A stretch of DNA of 49,750 nucleotides from contig JACQZV010000086.1 in the NCBI GenBank assembly GCA_016213695.1, positions 1 through 49,750 of the forward strand. The letters are read 5' to 3'. Origin of the DNA: Acidobacteriota bacterium. Its GTDB lineage: Bacteria > Acidobacteriota > Vicinamibacteria > Vicinamibacterales > UBA2999. Both the position numbers and the translations under genes were made by a program. How positions within the stretch are numbered: the first letter of the stretch is position 1; the number at the start of each line of letters is the position of its first letter. The notes under the pieces were generated by a model. It was not told the DNA's origin and did no database searches. It saw only the letters and a program-made list of their open reading frames with translations. Positions 38,127 to 48,890 of this stretch are shown in pieces.

Positions 38127-41100
38127 CTACAGGCGCCCGCGCGCCTCGGCCAGCTCCGGCAATCCCGGGTCGGCGCCCTTCCAGAGACTGAGGAATCGCT
38201 GGTACTGCTCGCGCGCCGCCGCCCGGTCGCCGGTACGGTCGAGCAGCCGCGCCATCTCGAGCACGTAGCGCGGCTCGAGCATCGACGTCCACTTCTGGCT
38301 GATGTCGGACGTCAGGAGCTGACGATAGATCTCGATGGCACCACCGACGTCGCCGCGCGCCACCCGGACGCGCGCCAGGCCGTCGCGGCACGGCAGGTGG
38401 TTGATGAACGCGGGCCAGTACGAGTCGGGGCCCGAGAGCGGCGGCTTGAAGGCGGGCTGCGCCGCGGTCCAGGCCGTCTCCGCGGCCGCGACATCCCCGG
38501 CCGCCAGCGCAATTTCACCCTCGAGGCAGCGCTGCAGCCAGACGTGATTCATCCGCCGGGCATCGAACACCGTGCGCTGCTGCTCGAGGCGCGTGCGCGC
38601 CGCCGCCAGGTCGCTGCGGCGAACTTCAATCACACCGCCCAGCAGACGAAGCAGCATCTGGGCGTTCGCTCGAGCGTCCGGGTTCGGTACGCCGGGGCTG
38701 GCCTCTTCGGCCTTCTGCACGTTCTGGAGCGCCCGCGCGTAGTCCCGCCGCTCCATCGCGAAGAGCGCCGCCAAATCGAACGCTCTCCCCCGGTTGCCGG
38801 CATCCTGAAACCGATCCGCCAGCGTCTGCCCGTCGCGCAGCCGCTCCTCGGCCTGCCGGTAGCGGCCCACCCTGGACAGAAAGTACGCGGTGGTGACGAG
38901 CGTATCGGTCGAGGGAAGCCCCCCGCGCTGCTCGATCGCCTGCTCCTGGCTGAGCTCCCCGAGCGCCTCGTCGTAGCGTCCCAGCATCCCGTAGCCCCAG
39001 GCTTTGCCGCGGTGCGAGGCCGCGAACGTCGTGTCAAGGGCCAGCGCCTGCGTGTAGACGTCCAACGCCTTCTGCGGCTGCCCGGCCACCAGATACGCTT
39101 CGCCGAGGCTGTCGCGCGGATTCGCTTCCTTCGGGTTGAGACGCGCGTAGGTGTCGAGCTCCCGGATCGCCTCCGGATAGCGTCCGTTGCTGAGCAAGGC
39201 GTACCCGTACGAATTGTGGAGCGGCCCGTAATCGGGCACGGCCTTCACGCCGCGCTCCATGGTGGCGAGGCCCTTCACGCGATCGCGAGACAGGTAAAAG
39301 CGGGCGAGTTCGTCGTACGCTTCCGCCTCGTCCGGATACCGCGCCAGGAGCGACTCCATCAGCGAAATCGCCTTGTCGAAGTCCCCCGCGCGCCGGGCCG
39401 CGCCGGCTTCGGCCATGAGCCGCTGCCGCCCCGGCAGCCGGTCGAGATTCCCGTCCAGCCGCCGGCGGTACTCCTCGGCCGCCGCGTTGTCGCCTGTCTG
39501 CTCCGCAGCCTTGGAGAGGTTGAACCACGCGACGGCGAAGGAGGGATCGAGCCGGACGGCCTCCTCGAGCAGCCTGCGCGCGTCGGCACGGCGCAGGTTG
39601 AATAAGGCCTCCGTGCCTTCGGTAAACAGGCGATACGCTTCCAGATTGCTCGACGTGACTTCGGCCACGCCGCGCGCCGCACCACGGTCGGCGACATTGA
39701 GGTTGCTGCGAATGCGCCCGGCCAGGTTGTCGACGAGGCCGAATAGATCCGCGCCGGAGACGGACTGCGCCAGCAGGATCCGCCCGGTCGCCACGTCCTG
39801 CACGCGGACGTCGATCAGCGTGCTGCCGCCGGCGCTGAAGATGCTGCCCGCCACGAGCGCCCCGGCGCCCGAGCGGCGTCCCACCTCGAGCGCGCGGCCG
39901 GCGTCGAGCGCGCCGCTCGCGCCCAGCCCCTCCACGATCTCCTGGATCCGTTCGGTTCTCACGACATCGAGACCGGGCGTCTGGGCGAGCCCGGTCACCA
40001 GCATGTTCGGAACGCCCTTGGCCAGCCAGGCGTTCTCGCTCGACGCGCCGGGCGCCTCGAACGCGAGCACGGCGATCGACGGACGGCCCGACGCGCCGAT
40101 CCCTTGCGCCGAGCTGTCCGGACGGGAGAAGAAGAATGCCGCCACGCCGATCGCCACGACCGCCACGGCTGCGCCGGCTGCCGCCAGCGGACGGCGGCGG
40201 ACGGCGGCGCCGACTTTCGCAGCGACCGACGTCCCCGGCGACGCGGCGCGGCGACTCCGGCTGCTGCCCTCACGGGCCGCCCTGGCGCGCGACGGCTTGC
40301 GCTCGGCCGGCGGTGCTCCCGCCGGCGCACTGCGGCGCCTCGGGGACGCCGACCGCGCCCGCGGGCCCGCCTCGCGCGCCGGACCGGCGGGACTCGGTGC
40401 GCTCTGGCTGTCGCGCACCAGCCGCCGCAGATCGCCGCGCAGATCGGCAGCGGTCTGATACCGCACGTCACGGTCCTTCTCGATCGCCTTGGCCACGATC
40501 CGCGCCAGCTCGTCGGGCACGTCGGGATTGACGCGGACGACGTCGGCCGGCGCGCTGCGCAGGATCGCATCGAAGATCACGGCGGTGGTGCGGCCGGTGA
40601 ACGCGGGACGGCCGGTCGCCATCTCGTCGAGCACGAGGCCAAGCGAGAACAGGTCGGTGCGCGCATCCCGGTCCTCACCGCGGGCCTGTTCGGGCGACAT
40701 GTAGGCCACGGTCCCGATGGCGATGCCCGGGCTGGTCAACGCCTCGTCCGGGACGCCGGTGACCGCCAGCGCCGACTCTCCTGGCGCGGCAACCGGCGAG
40801 CCGGTCCCGAGCTTCGCGAGGCCGAAGTCGAGGATCTTGGCGTCGCCGCGCGTGGTGACGAAGACGTTGGCCGGCTTGATGTCGCGATGGACGATCCCCT
40901 TGGCGTGCGCGGCGTCGAGCGCGTCGGCCATCTGCGCCCCGAGCAGGAGGACCTGCGGGACCGGCACCGGACGGTCGGCGATGAGCTGCTTGAGCGTCTG
41001 CCCCTGCAGCAGCTCCATCACCATGAAGTGCCGGCCCTCGTGGGTGCCGATGTCGTAGATGGTGCAGATGTGAGGGTGATTCAGTGCCGAGGCGGCGCGC

Positions 41101-41273
41101 GCCTCGCGCTGGAAACGCTCGATCGCCTGCGGGTCGGCGGAGACATTGTCGGGAAGCACCTTGAGCGCCACGCGGCGCCCGAGGCGCGTGTCCTCCGCCT
41201 CGTAGACGACGCCCATCCCGCCGCCGCCAAGCTGCTCGAGCACGCGGTAATGGGAGACGAGCTGACCGATCAT
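38127..41273 (-). CDS. Serine/threonine protein kinase with TM, TolB-like and TPR regions
   Basis: [55 protein letters not shown] after kinase domain, TPR repeats. Confidence 0.95.
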   Translation of the reverse strand: MIGQLVSHYRVLEQLGGGGMGVVYEAEDTRLGRRVALKVLPDNVSADPQAIERFQREARAASALNHPHICTIYDIGTHEGRHFMVMELLQGQTLKQLIADRPVPVPQVLLLGAQMADALDAAHAKGIVHRDIKPANVFVTTRGDAKILDFGLAKLGTGSPVAAPGESALAVTGVPDEALTSPGIAIGTVAYMSPEQARGEDRDARTDLFSLGLVLDEMATGRPAFTGRTTAVIFDAILRSAPADVVRVNPDVPDELARIVAKAIEKDRDVRYQTAADLRGDLRRLVRDSQSAPSPAGPAREAGPRARSASPRRRSAPAGAPPAERKPSRARAAREGSSRSRRAASPGTSVAAKVGAAVRRRPLAAAGAAVAVVAIGVAAFFFSRPDSSAQGIGASGRPSIAVLAFEAPGASSENAWLAKGVPNMLVTGLAQTPGLDVVRTERIQEIVEGLGASGALDAGRALEVGRRSGAGALVAGSIFSAGGSTLIDVRVQDVATGRILLAQSVSGADLFGLVDNLAGRIRSNLNVADRGAARGVAEVTSSNLEAYRLFTEGTEALFNLRRADARRLLEEAVRLDPSFAVAWFNLSKAAEQTGDNAAAEEYRRRLDGNLDRLPGRQRLMAEAGAARRAGDFDKAISLMESLLARYPDEAEAYDELARFYLSRDRVKGLATMERGVKAVPDYGPLHNSYGYALLSNGRYPEAIRELDTYARLNPKEANPRDSLGEAYLVAGQPQKALDVYTQALALDTTFAASHRGKAWGYGMLGRYDEALGELSQEQAIEQRGGLPSTDTLVTTAYFLSRVGRYRQAEERLRDGQTLADRFQDAGNRGRAFDLAALFAMERRDYARALQNVQKAEEASPGVPNPDARANAQMLLRLLGGVIEVRRSDLAAARTRLEQQRTVFDARRMNHVWLQRCLEGEIALAAGDVAAAETAWTAAQPAFKPPLSGPDSYWPAFINHLPCRDGLARVRVARGDVGGAIEIYRQLLTSDISQKWTSMLEPRYVLEMARLLDRTGDRAAAREQYQRFLSLWKGADPGLPELAEARGRL

Positions 41274-41298
41274 CGTCTTGAAATCCTACTCTCGATCA

Positions 41299-41340
41299 GG
41301 CTTTGGGCTTTGGGCCTGGGGCCTGGGGCCTGGGGCCTTA
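41299..41340. repeat. Heptad array ggctttg x2 / ggcctgg x3 / ggcctta
   Basis: Six in-register 7-mers; last one contains the stop codon of the aconitase-family gene. Confidence 0.95.
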
Positions 41341-43410
41341 GATTCCAAACAGATCCGGATCCCACCGCAGTCCCAGCTCCGACGGCGGCCCCATGTACCC
41401 GAGCAGCGCGGATGCGGCAACCACGGCCGGACTGGCCAGGTAGCCTTCACCGCCGACACCCATCCGGTTCTGCCAGTTGCGATTGAAGGAGGTAATCGCC
41501 CGCTGCCCCGCAGTGAGCGCGTCGGGGCCCTGCCCGAAGCAGGGGCCGCACCACGACTGGCGGATCGCGCCGCCGACCGAACGGAAGACGCCGGCAATCG
41601 AGCTGCCGCCGAGCCGCGCATCCGCGCGCTCAATCTGTGCCGCCACACCCCCCGACCCCGGAAACACGATGAACGGGCGCGCCGTCTTCCGCACGCCGGC
41701 AACTGTCGCGTGGTGGATGACGAGGGCCGCCTGGAGCAGATCGTCGTAGCTGCCGTTGGTGCACGAGCCGATCATCGCCTTGTCGAACGCGATGCGCTCG
41801 CGCGCCACCTCGTCGGCCGGATACGCATTGCCGGGGCTGTACGGCCTGGCAATCATCGGCCGCACGTCGGCAAGCGACAGCTCCTCGTCGATTGCGTACG
41901 TGGCGTCCGCGCCCGGCCCCACGCGTGGGTAGGGAAACGCAGTGATCCCTTTCGCCGCATACCACGCGGAGGTCACCTCGTCGGCGGCGAAGATCCCGTT
42001 CATCGCCTCGGCTTCCGCCATCATGTTCGCGATCGTGTTGCGATACGCCATCGGCAGCTGGCGGCCTGCATCCACGAACTCGACCGACATGCCCTGCGCC
42101 TGCTGCGCGCCCCACCGGCGCAGCAGCTCCAGCACGACGTCCTTGCCGCCGACCCACGGCTGCAGCGCGCCGGTGAACACCACGCGCCGCGCCTGCGGCA
42201 CCGTGAAGTAGACGTAGCCGGTCGCCCAGCCGAAGCCGACCGTCGTGGAGCCGACGCCGATGCCGACGGCGCCGTACGCGCCGTACGCGCGGCTGTGCGA
42301 GTCGGCGCCCGGTATGAACTGGCCGGGCAGCACGAGCCCCTGCTCGGGAAAGTAGAAGTGAAAGATGCCGTCGCCAGGCGTCGCGTAATACGGCGGGCCG
42401 AGCCCGTGCTGGCGCGCGAACGCCCGACCGATCGACGTCTGCCGTTCGTCGTCTTCGCGGCCGGTGAAGACGAAGTGGTCGTTGGCAATCGCCGCCTGGC
42501 GCGGATCGATCGTGTGGCCGCCGGTGATGCCGTTGAACGTATGGATGCAGAAGGGCGCCGTGCCGTCGGAGGCCGGCAGCAGGTCGGCGTACACACGCAG
42601 CGTATCGCCGGGGCGCAGCGCGCGCCGCTCCTTGTCGACGCGATGCGCCCAGATGATCTGCTCGGTCGTGGTCATCGTCCGGGCGAGCACGTCGTCCGGA
42701 CACTCGACGGACGGCGGCCGCCCGACCGATTCGCGGAACTCGCGGCGTCCCACGGCGATGATGCCGCCGCTGCGGCGGATCTCCTCTTCCTTCGGCGTGA
42801 ACGGCAGCGGCTCGTAGCGTGTGTTCCGCGTCAGGTTCTCGAGGCGGCGAGTGACTGGATCGAACAGGAACTGGTCGCCGTCCTGCGCGTCGGCCACCGC
42901 TTCCGGGCTCTGCACCACGTGCAATCCCAGATTGAGCGCGTTGCGGCGGAAGATGTCGCCCATGTTCCGGCCGCAGACGATTACCATCTCGAGGCCGGCT
43001 TCCTCGGCGATCCCCTTGAGTCCGGCCGGGCTCATCTCCCGAGAGGAACCGATAGCGAACCGGTCACCGGCTACCATGAAATTTTCCCCAGCGTGGACGC
43101 GCGTACGAAAGTCCGGCATCAGGTACCGGAACGCGCCGGCCTTCCACCGTTCGTCCAGGCTCTCGAGGCTCTCCGACACGCAGTCGGCCGCAGGGGTGAT
43201 CTGATCGGTATCGATGGCGTCGAGTTTCTTCCCGTATTTTGTCCCGGGCAGCTTCGGGTCCCAGAAAATCAGCGCTTTGCCGCGGATGGGCGACGCGGTG
43301 CGCGCGGCGGCCATCCCGGCAGCCGGCGCCGCAGGGAGGCGCTCGAGTGAGACGCCCGGCTTGAGCGACGCGGGTCGTATCAGGTGCATCCGGGATGCAT
43401 AGTACGGCAT
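41338..43410 (-). CDS. Aconitase/IPM-dehydratase family fusion, swivel domain N-terminal
   Basis: Swivel: DAIDTDQITPAADC, AIGSSREMSPAGLK; catalytic: FNGITGGHTIDPRQAAIAND, PGADSHSRAYGAYGAVGIGVG, IGSCTNGSYDDL, CGPCFGQGPDAL. Confidence 0.88.
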   Translation of the reverse strand: MPYYASRMHLIRPASLKPGVSLERLPAAPAAGMAAARTASPIRGKALIFWDPKLPGTKYGKKLDAIDTDQITPAADCVSESLESLDERWKAGAFRYLMPDFRTRVHAGENFMVAGDRFAIGSSREMSPAGLKGIAEEAGLEMVIVCGRNMGDIFRRNALNLGLHVVQSPEAVADAQDGDQFLFDPVTRRLENLTRNTRYEPLPFTPKEEEIRRSGGIIAVGRREFRESVGRPPSVECPDDVLARTMTTTEQIIWAHRVDKERRALRPGDTLRVYADLLPASDGTAPFCIHTFNGITGGHTIDPRQAAIANDHFVFTGREDDERQTSIGRAFARQHGLGPPYYATPGDGIFHFYFPEQGLVLPGQFIPGADSHSRAYGAYGAVGIGVGSTTVGFGWATGYVYFTVPQARRVVFTGALQPWVGGKDVVLELLRRWGAQQAQGMSVEFVDAGRQLPMAYRNTIANMMAEAEAMNGIFAADEVTSAWYAAKGITAFPYPRVGPGADATYAIDEELSLADVRPMIARPYSPGNAYPADEVARERIAFDKAMIGSCTNGSYDDLLQAALVIHHATVAGVRKTARPFIVFPGSGGVAAQIERADARLGGSSIAGVFRSVGGAIRQSWCGPCFGQGPDALTAGQRAITSFNRNWQNRMGVGGEGYLASPAVVAASALLGYMGPPSELGLRWDPDLFGI

Positions 43411-43521
43411 CAGTCGTGCAACGGTTCGGCCAGACCCGTCATGCCTGCCTACCGGAACGCCGTCGTCGCCGAACGGCGGCCACACGGACCACGGCGAATC
43501 GCTCGACCGTCGGCGCTCCGC

Positions 43522-45606
43522 ATGGTGGCGCCACCGGAGCTCGACCGGGGCGATCTCAAGCATCCCGCGCTGTACATCAATCGCGAGCTGAGCTGGCTCG
43601 AGTTCAACCAGCGCGTGCTCGGCCAGGCGCTCGATGCGTCGCACCCGCTGCTCGAGCGCGTGAAGTTTCTCGCGATCGCCGCGACAAACCTGGACGAGTT
43701 CTACATGATCCGCGTGGCGACCATGCAGAAGCGCCTGCGGCAGGGGCACGAGGACGTCGGGCCCGACGGCCTCAACACGCAGGAGCAGCTGTCGGCGATG
43801 CGGGCGCGGGCGCTGCAGATGCTGCAGGATCTCGACGCCTGCTGGGCGCAGCTGCGCCCGCTGCTGGCCGCCGAGCAGATCGTGCTGCTCGAGCCCGACG
43901 CATGGACGCCGGACGTGCGCGACTATCTGCAGGCGTACTTCTCCCGCGAGATCTGCCCCGTACTGACGCCGCTCGCCTCCGACCCGGGGCACCCGTTTCC
44001 GCTGGTCTCCAATCTGAGCAAGAACTTCGCGGTGGTCGTGCGCCACGGCGGGCGGACCAAGTTCGCGCGCGTCAAGGTGCCCGACGTGCTGCCCCGGTTC
44101 ATCCCGCTTCCCGGGCCGCTGGCGACAGGCCGCACGCTGGCGTTCGCCTGTGTCGAGGACGTGATCCGCGCCAACATCCAGGACCTGTTCCCCGGTACGC
44201 AGGTCAAGGGCGCCCACCTGTTCCGGATCATCCGCGACGCCGACCTCGCGATTCAGCAGGTGGAAGCCGACGATCTGCTCGAGACCGTGGAAACGGGCCT
44301 GCAGCAGCTGCGGCACGGCGCGATTGCGCTGATCGAGGTCGACGCCGGCATGCCCGCGCGCGTGCTGAACATCCTCCTCGAAAACTTCACGATGACCGAC
44401 GACCTCGTGGTACGCACCGGCGGGCGCCTCGGCTTCGGCGACTGGATGGAGCTCAGCCGACTCCACCGGCCCGAACTGAAGGACGCGCCCTTTTCGCCGC
44501 CGACGCACTGGCGGGCGGACGAGGACCCGGAGGTCATCTTCGACGAGCTGCGGTATCAGGACCGGCTCGTCCACCACCCGTACCAGTCGTTTGCGTCTGT
44601 CGAAGCGTTCGTTCGCGCCGCGGTCAGGGACCCGCACGTGGTCGCGATCAAGATGACGCTGTACCGGATCGGGGTCGACTCGCCGCTCGTCGACCTGCTG
44701 ATCGAGGCGGCGGAGGCGGGCAAGCAGGTGGCCGTGCTCGTGGAGCTGAAGGCGCGCTTCGACGAGCGCAACAACATCATCTGGGCGAAGCGGCTGGAGT
44801 CGCACGGTATCCATGTCGTCTACGGGTTTGCCGATATCAAGACGCATGCGAAGCTGTGCCTGGTCGTCAGGCAGGAGCCGGACGGTATTCAGATGTACGT
44901 GCACACCTCGTCCGGGAACTACAACCCGGACACGGCGAAGGTCTATACCGACCTCGGCCTGTTCACGGCGGACCCCGAGGTCGCGACCGATGTGGCGGCG
45001 ATCTTCAACTACCTGACGGGCTACTCGAGCCAGAAAGACTTCCGCAGTCTGCTCGTCGCACCGATCCAGCTGCGCGCGCGGCTCTCGGCGCTCGTCGCGC
45101 GCGAAGCGGAGCATGCGCGCGCCGGCCGCGAGGCGCGCAGCGTCCTGAAAGTGAACGCCGTCACCGCCGACCAGATGATGCGCGTGGTGTACAAGGCCGC
45201 GCAGGCGGGCGTGTCGATCGACCTGCTCGTGCGCGGCATCTGCTCGCTGAGGCCGGGCGTCCCCGGCGTCAGCGACACCATTCGCGTGCGGTCGATCGTC
45301 GGACGCTTCCTCGAGCACTCGCGCATCTTCTGGTTCCGCAACGGGGGCCGCGAAGAGCTGTACATCGGCAGCGCCGATCTGATGGAGCGCAATCTCGACC
45401 GGCGCGTCGAGACGCTGACGCCGGTGCGCGACCCGGACATCCTGGAGCACCTGCGCGACGTGGTGCTGGCGGCCTACCTTCGCGACACCGACCGCGCGAT
45501 GGTGCTCAACGCGGGCGGCCGCTACGCGCGGTCCGAGGCCGCAACGGGGAGTTTCAACGCACAGGACTTCCTGCTGACGCACTACGCGGACGCCGAGAAC
45601 GAGTAG
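43522..45606 (+). CDS. ppk1: Polyphosphate kinase 1 (start could be 43441)
   Basis: YINRELSWLEFNQRVL, LDEFYMIRV, FASVEAFVRAAVRDPHVVAIKMTLYRIG, KTHAKLCLVVRQE. Confidence 0.95.
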   Translation: MVAPPELDRGDLKHPALYINRELSWLEFNQRVLGQALDASHPLLERVKFLAIAATNLDEFYMIRVATMQKRLRQGHEDVGPDGLNTQEQLSAMRARALQMLQDLDACWAQLRPLLAAEQIVLLEPDAWTPDVRDYLQAYFSREICPVLTPLASDPGHPFPLVSNLSKNFAVVVRHGGRTKFARVKVPDVLPRFIPLPGPLATGRTLAFACVEDVIRANIQDLFPGTQVKGAHLFRIIRDADLAIQQVEADDLLETVETGLQQLRHGAIALIEVDAGMPARVLNILLENFTMTDDLVVRTGGRLGFGDWMELSRLHRPELKDAPFSPPTHWRADEDPEVIFDELRYQDRLVHHPYQSFASVEAFVRAAVRDPHVVAIKMTLYRIGVDSPLVDLLIEAAEAGKQVAVLVELKARFDERNNIIWAKRLESHGIHVVYGFADIKTHAKLCLVVRQEPDGIQMYVHTSSGNYNPDTAKVYTDLGLFTADPEVATDVAAIFNYLTGYSSQKDFRSLLVAPIQLRARLSALVAREAEHARAGREARSVLKVNAVTADQMMRVVYKAAQAGVSIDLLVRGICSLRPGVPGVSDTIRVRSIVGRFLEHSRIFWFRNGGREELYIGSADLMERNLDRRVETLTPVRDPDILEHLRDVVLAAYLRDTDRAMVLNAGGRYARSEAATGSFNAQDFLLTHYADAENE

Positions 45607-45658
45607 ATCGCGTCCGGCCGACATTGCCCCCTATAATCACGCCTGCGTCACGAAGACC

Positions 45659-47080
45659 ATGGCCCTCTTCATCGATCGCCGCCACGTGCTCCGCGTGCTG
45701 GCGCGCGGCGGCCTCACGGCCGGCGCCGGCGCGATGGCGAGTCTCTTGCCGGCCATGAAAGCCGTGGAAGCCGCCGCGCAGGCCGGCACGCGCGGCAACC
45801 GCCTGTCGCGTCCGGCGTTCATCCGCGTACCGCTCGCCAACGGCATCATCCCGCACGCCGGCGAAACGTCGATGGAGCTTTATCACAAGCATCCGCACGA
45901 TCCGCGCGAGGAGATCGTGCAGCCCGACGACATCCGGCTGCAGGCGCGGCTGACGCTGCGCAACCACAAGGAGATCCTCGACTGGGTCGGTCTCGACTGG
46001 CGCAACGTGGTCACGCTGACGCGCTACCAGACGCGCATGGACGAGTCGCCGCAGATCGACGAGGTGCTGCGCAGCTACTTCAAGGACTGGTGGCCGCCCC
46101 AGACGATCTACGAAGTGAGCGGCCTGTCGTCGCCCCAGGCGCGGCTCGAAATCGACATATGGGTGGCCCCGGGCGGAACCCGCATCATGGCGGGGTACGT
46201 GCCACAGACGAAACCCGTCGGGGCGAGCCGCGTCCGGGGGATGGACGCGATCTTCCCGCGGCCTGAAGTGACCGAACGGGGCGCGTACGCTCCCGCAATC
46301 CGGATCGGGCCGGAGCTCGATCTCGTGGTGTTCTCGGCCATCACGCCGTATCCGCCGGAGGTGGATCCGTGGCATCCCGGCGCGTTCGCGATGCCGGCGG
46401 ATCCCGCTGAACGGGCCAGGATGGCGACCGAGAATCTGGACCGTCTGCTGACGGCCGGCGGGATGACGTGGGAACACATCGTCTTCAATCGCAACTGGAC
46501 CGCCTCGCCCGGCGGAGCCATTGACTTCGCGGCGCACTGGGGCGACTGGCGGCCGTGCAGCACGACCCTGCGCGTGAACGAGATCGGCATCCCCCGCGCC
46601 AACGTGCTGTACCAGATCACGGCGGCGGCTCCGCACCGCCCGATTACGATGCGCGGCATCGCGCCCGGCATCGAACCGCTCTTGCACCGCCCGGGCGTCA
46701 CGCTGAAGGAACTTCCGGCGGCGCCGGCCATCCGGATCACACGCGACGCCGATCTCGTCTGCTTTCCTGGCGTGACCGCTCATCCGGCGGATGTCGATCC
46801 CTGGAACCCCGGCTCGTACGTGCTGCCCGCCGATCCCGCGACGCAGGAAACGATGATCGCCGAGCGCATCGACCGCATGCTGAAGGCGGCCGGCATCACC
46901 TGGCAGCACATCGTCAGCATGAACTGCGTGGGCGAGATCAACGGCGCAGCGCCATTCCAGGCGCGCCTCGGCGACTGGCGGCCGTGCCGGACGACGCGCG
47001 CGGTGCGCACGGGCATTCCGGGCGCGAAGCTGCTGGTGGAGATCACGGCAGCGGCACCGCGATCGAGGCGGCCGGTCTGA
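45659..47080 (+). CDS. Tat-exported protein with three RidA/YjgF-like domains
   Basis: N-terminal RRHVLRVLARGGLTAGAGAMASLL; domains 2 and 3 are near-repeats (VDPWHPGAFAMPADPAERARM / VDPWNPGSYVLPADPATQETM; WGDWRPCSTTLRVNEIGIP / LGDWRPCRTTRAVRTGIP). Confidence 0.8.
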   Translation: MALFIDRRHVLRVLARGGLTAGAGAMASLLPAMKAVEAAAQAGTRGNRLSRPAFIRVPLANGIIPHAGETSMELYHKHPHDPREEIVQPDDIRLQARLTLRNHKEILDWVGLDWRNVVTLTRYQTRMDESPQIDEVLRSYFKDWWPPQTIYEVSGLSSPQARLEIDIWVAPGGTRIMAGYVPQTKPVGASRVRGMDAIFPRPEVTERGAYAPAIRIGPELDLVVFSAITPYPPEVDPWHPGAFAMPADPAERARMATENLDRLLTAGGMTWEHIVFNRNWTASPGGAIDFAAHWGDWRPCSTTLRVNEIGIPRANVLYQITAAAPHRPITMRGIAPGIEPLLHRPGVTLKELPAAPAIRITRDADLVCFPGVTAHPADVDPWNPGSYVLPADPATQETMIAERIDRMLKAAGITWQHIVSMNCVGEINGAAPFQARLGDWRPCRTTRAVRTGIPGAKLLVEITAAAPRSRRPV

Positions 47081-47115
47081 CGCGGTGCGTATGCTATAGT
47101 CCGCGCCTCTTTCTG

Positions 47116-48006
47116 ATGCACACCCTCCCTCGCCTCGCGCTGCTCGCGGCGGCGGCGGCCGCCCTCGTCGTGCAGCCGGCGCTCGCGCAGACGGATCTCT
47201 CGGGCAACTGGCGGCCGCTGCCGCGCAACCAGGACGGCAGCGGGATGACCGGCGACGCCGCCGGCGTCCCGCTCAGCGCCGAGGGCCGCTGGCGCGCCGA
47301 CAGCTGGTCGCCCGCCGACTTCGACGTGGCCGAGTGGGTCTGCCGTCCCCACGCGTGGGACTACTCGCTCGAAGGACCGCTCTCGCCGATCCGCTTCTGG
47401 CCCGAGGTCGATCCGGCCACGCAGACGATCGTCGCCTACCGCGGCCACATCAACATGGAGGAGCAGGAAACCGCGATCTGGATGGACGGCCGGCCGCACC
47501 CGCCCGCCCACGCGCTCCATACCTGGAGCGGCTTCTCCACCGGTGAGTGGGACGGCGACACGCTCGTCGTCACGACGACGCATCTGAAAGAGGATTACAT
47601 CCGGCGCTCGGGCCTGATGCGCAGCGACCAGACGACGGTGCGCACGCGCTGGAAGCGCCTGGGGAACTACCTGCAGGCAACCGTCATCATGTACGATCCG
47701 GTCTACCTCGCGGCGCCCTACATCCGCACGACGATGATGTGGATCCACGATCCGGCGATGACCATGGCGCCCTACCCCTGCGAGGAAGCTACGGAAACGG
47801 CGGTGCCGCGCGGGACCGTGCCGCACTTCCTGCCTGGGAGAAGTCCGCTGCCCGGACTCGACCCGAACCTGACCGACCGTTTCGGCACGGCGTATCAGCC
47901 GCGGCTCGGCGGTCCCGAGACGATGTACCCCGAGTACGTTGCGAAAATGAAGACGTTCCCGAAGCCGGCGAAGCAGGCAGTGGGAGCGGCGGAGGGGGGA
48001 CCCTGA
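47116..48006 (+). CDS. Secreted protein of unknown function, paralog A
   Basis: Signal peptide then DLSGNWRPLPRNQDGSGM...CRPHAWDYSLEG...MDGRPHPPAHALHTWSGFSTGEWDGDTLVV. Confidence 0.85.
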   Translation: MHTLPRLALLAAAAAALVVQPALAQTDLSGNWRPLPRNQDGSGMTGDAAGVPLSAEGRWRADSWSPADFDVAEWVCRPHAWDYSLEGPLSPIRFWPEVDPATQTIVAYRGHINMEEQETAIWMDGRPHPPAHALHTWSGFSTGEWDGDTLVVTTTHLKEDYIRRSGLMRSDQTTVRTRWKRLGNYLQATVIMYDPVYLAAPYIRTTMMWIHDPAMTMAPYPCEEATETAVPRGTVPHFLPGRSPLPGLDPNLTDRFGTAYQPRLGGPETMYPEYVAKMKTFPKPAKQAVGAAEGGP

Positions 48007-48890
48007 TGCGTTCGAGGATCCTCGCGTGTCTTGTCGTGCTCGCGACGGCGTGGACGGTTCCGACCTTCGCCCAGGTCGATCTGACCGGCCTGTGGCGTCC
48101 GCTCGGGCGCAATGAGGACGGCAGCGGCATGGACGGCGACTACGCCGGCCTCCCGCTGAGCGCCGCCGGCCGCCTTCGTGCGCAGAGCTGGGCCCCCGAA
48201 AACTTCGAGGTGCCCGAATGGGTGTGCCGCCCGCATGCCTGGGACTTCTCGCTCGAGGCGGGCGCCGCGCAGCTCCGCTTCAACGCGAACATCGAGGATG
48301 CCACGCAGCGGCTGATTGGCCTCCACGGCCGGCTCTCGATGCGCGAGCAGGAAGCGGACATCTGGATGGACGGACGGCCGCGGCCGCCCGACTACGCCCG
48401 CCACAGCTGGAGCGGCTTCTCCACCGGCGAATGGGAAGGGCGCACGCTCGTGCAGACCCAGACCCACCTGAAGGAAGCCTACATGCGCCGGTGGGGACCG
48501 ATGAGAAGCGATCAGGCGACGGTGCGCATCCGCTGGAAGCGCATGGGCGAGTACCTGCGCGCGACGGTGATCGTGTACGACCCGGTGTACTTCGACGCTC
48601 CGTACATCCGCACGTCGCTCTTCTGGATAGACGACCCCGATCTGGTGCTGCCGGCGTATCCGTGCGAAGAAGCGACCGAGACGGTGGTTGAGCGCGGCAC
48701 CGTGCCGCATTACCTGCCCGGCCAGAGCCTGCTGCCGGGGCAGAATCCCGATCTGACCGACGCGTTCGGCACCCCCTACGAGCCGCGACTCGGCGGCGTC
48801 GAGACGATGTATCCGGAGTACATCGCGAAGATGAAAGCCTTCCGCCGCCCGCCGAAGGTCGAGGGCGCCTCCGGGGAGCGCGGACAGTGA
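48006..48890 (+). CDS. Secreted protein of unknown function, paralog B
   Basis: Signal peptide then DLTGLWRPLGRNEDGSGM...CRPHAWDFSLEA...MDGRPRPPDYARHSWSGFSTGEWEGRTLV; ATGA overlap with paralog A. Confidence 0.87.
   Translation: MRSRILACLVVLATAWTVPTFAQVDLTGLWRPLGRNEDGSGMDGDYAGLPLSAAGRLRAQSWAPENFEVPEWVCRPHAWDFSLEAGAAQLRFNANIEDATQRLIGLHGRLSMREQEADIWMDGRPRPPDYARHSWSGFSTGEWEGRTLVQTQTHLKEAYMRRWGPMRSDQATVRIRWKRMGEYLRATVIVYDPVYFDAPYIRTSLFWIDDPDLVLPAYPCEEATETVVERGTVPHYLPGQSLLPGQNPDLTDAFGTPYEPRLGGVETMYPEYIAKMKAFRRPPKVEGASGERGQ

Noticed and set aside
41338-45624. 1428-aa minus-strand ORF spanning ppk1 antisense
   Set aside because: Only the part 41338..43410 has aconitase-family homology; the rest is stop-free antisense of ppk1 in high-GC DNA.
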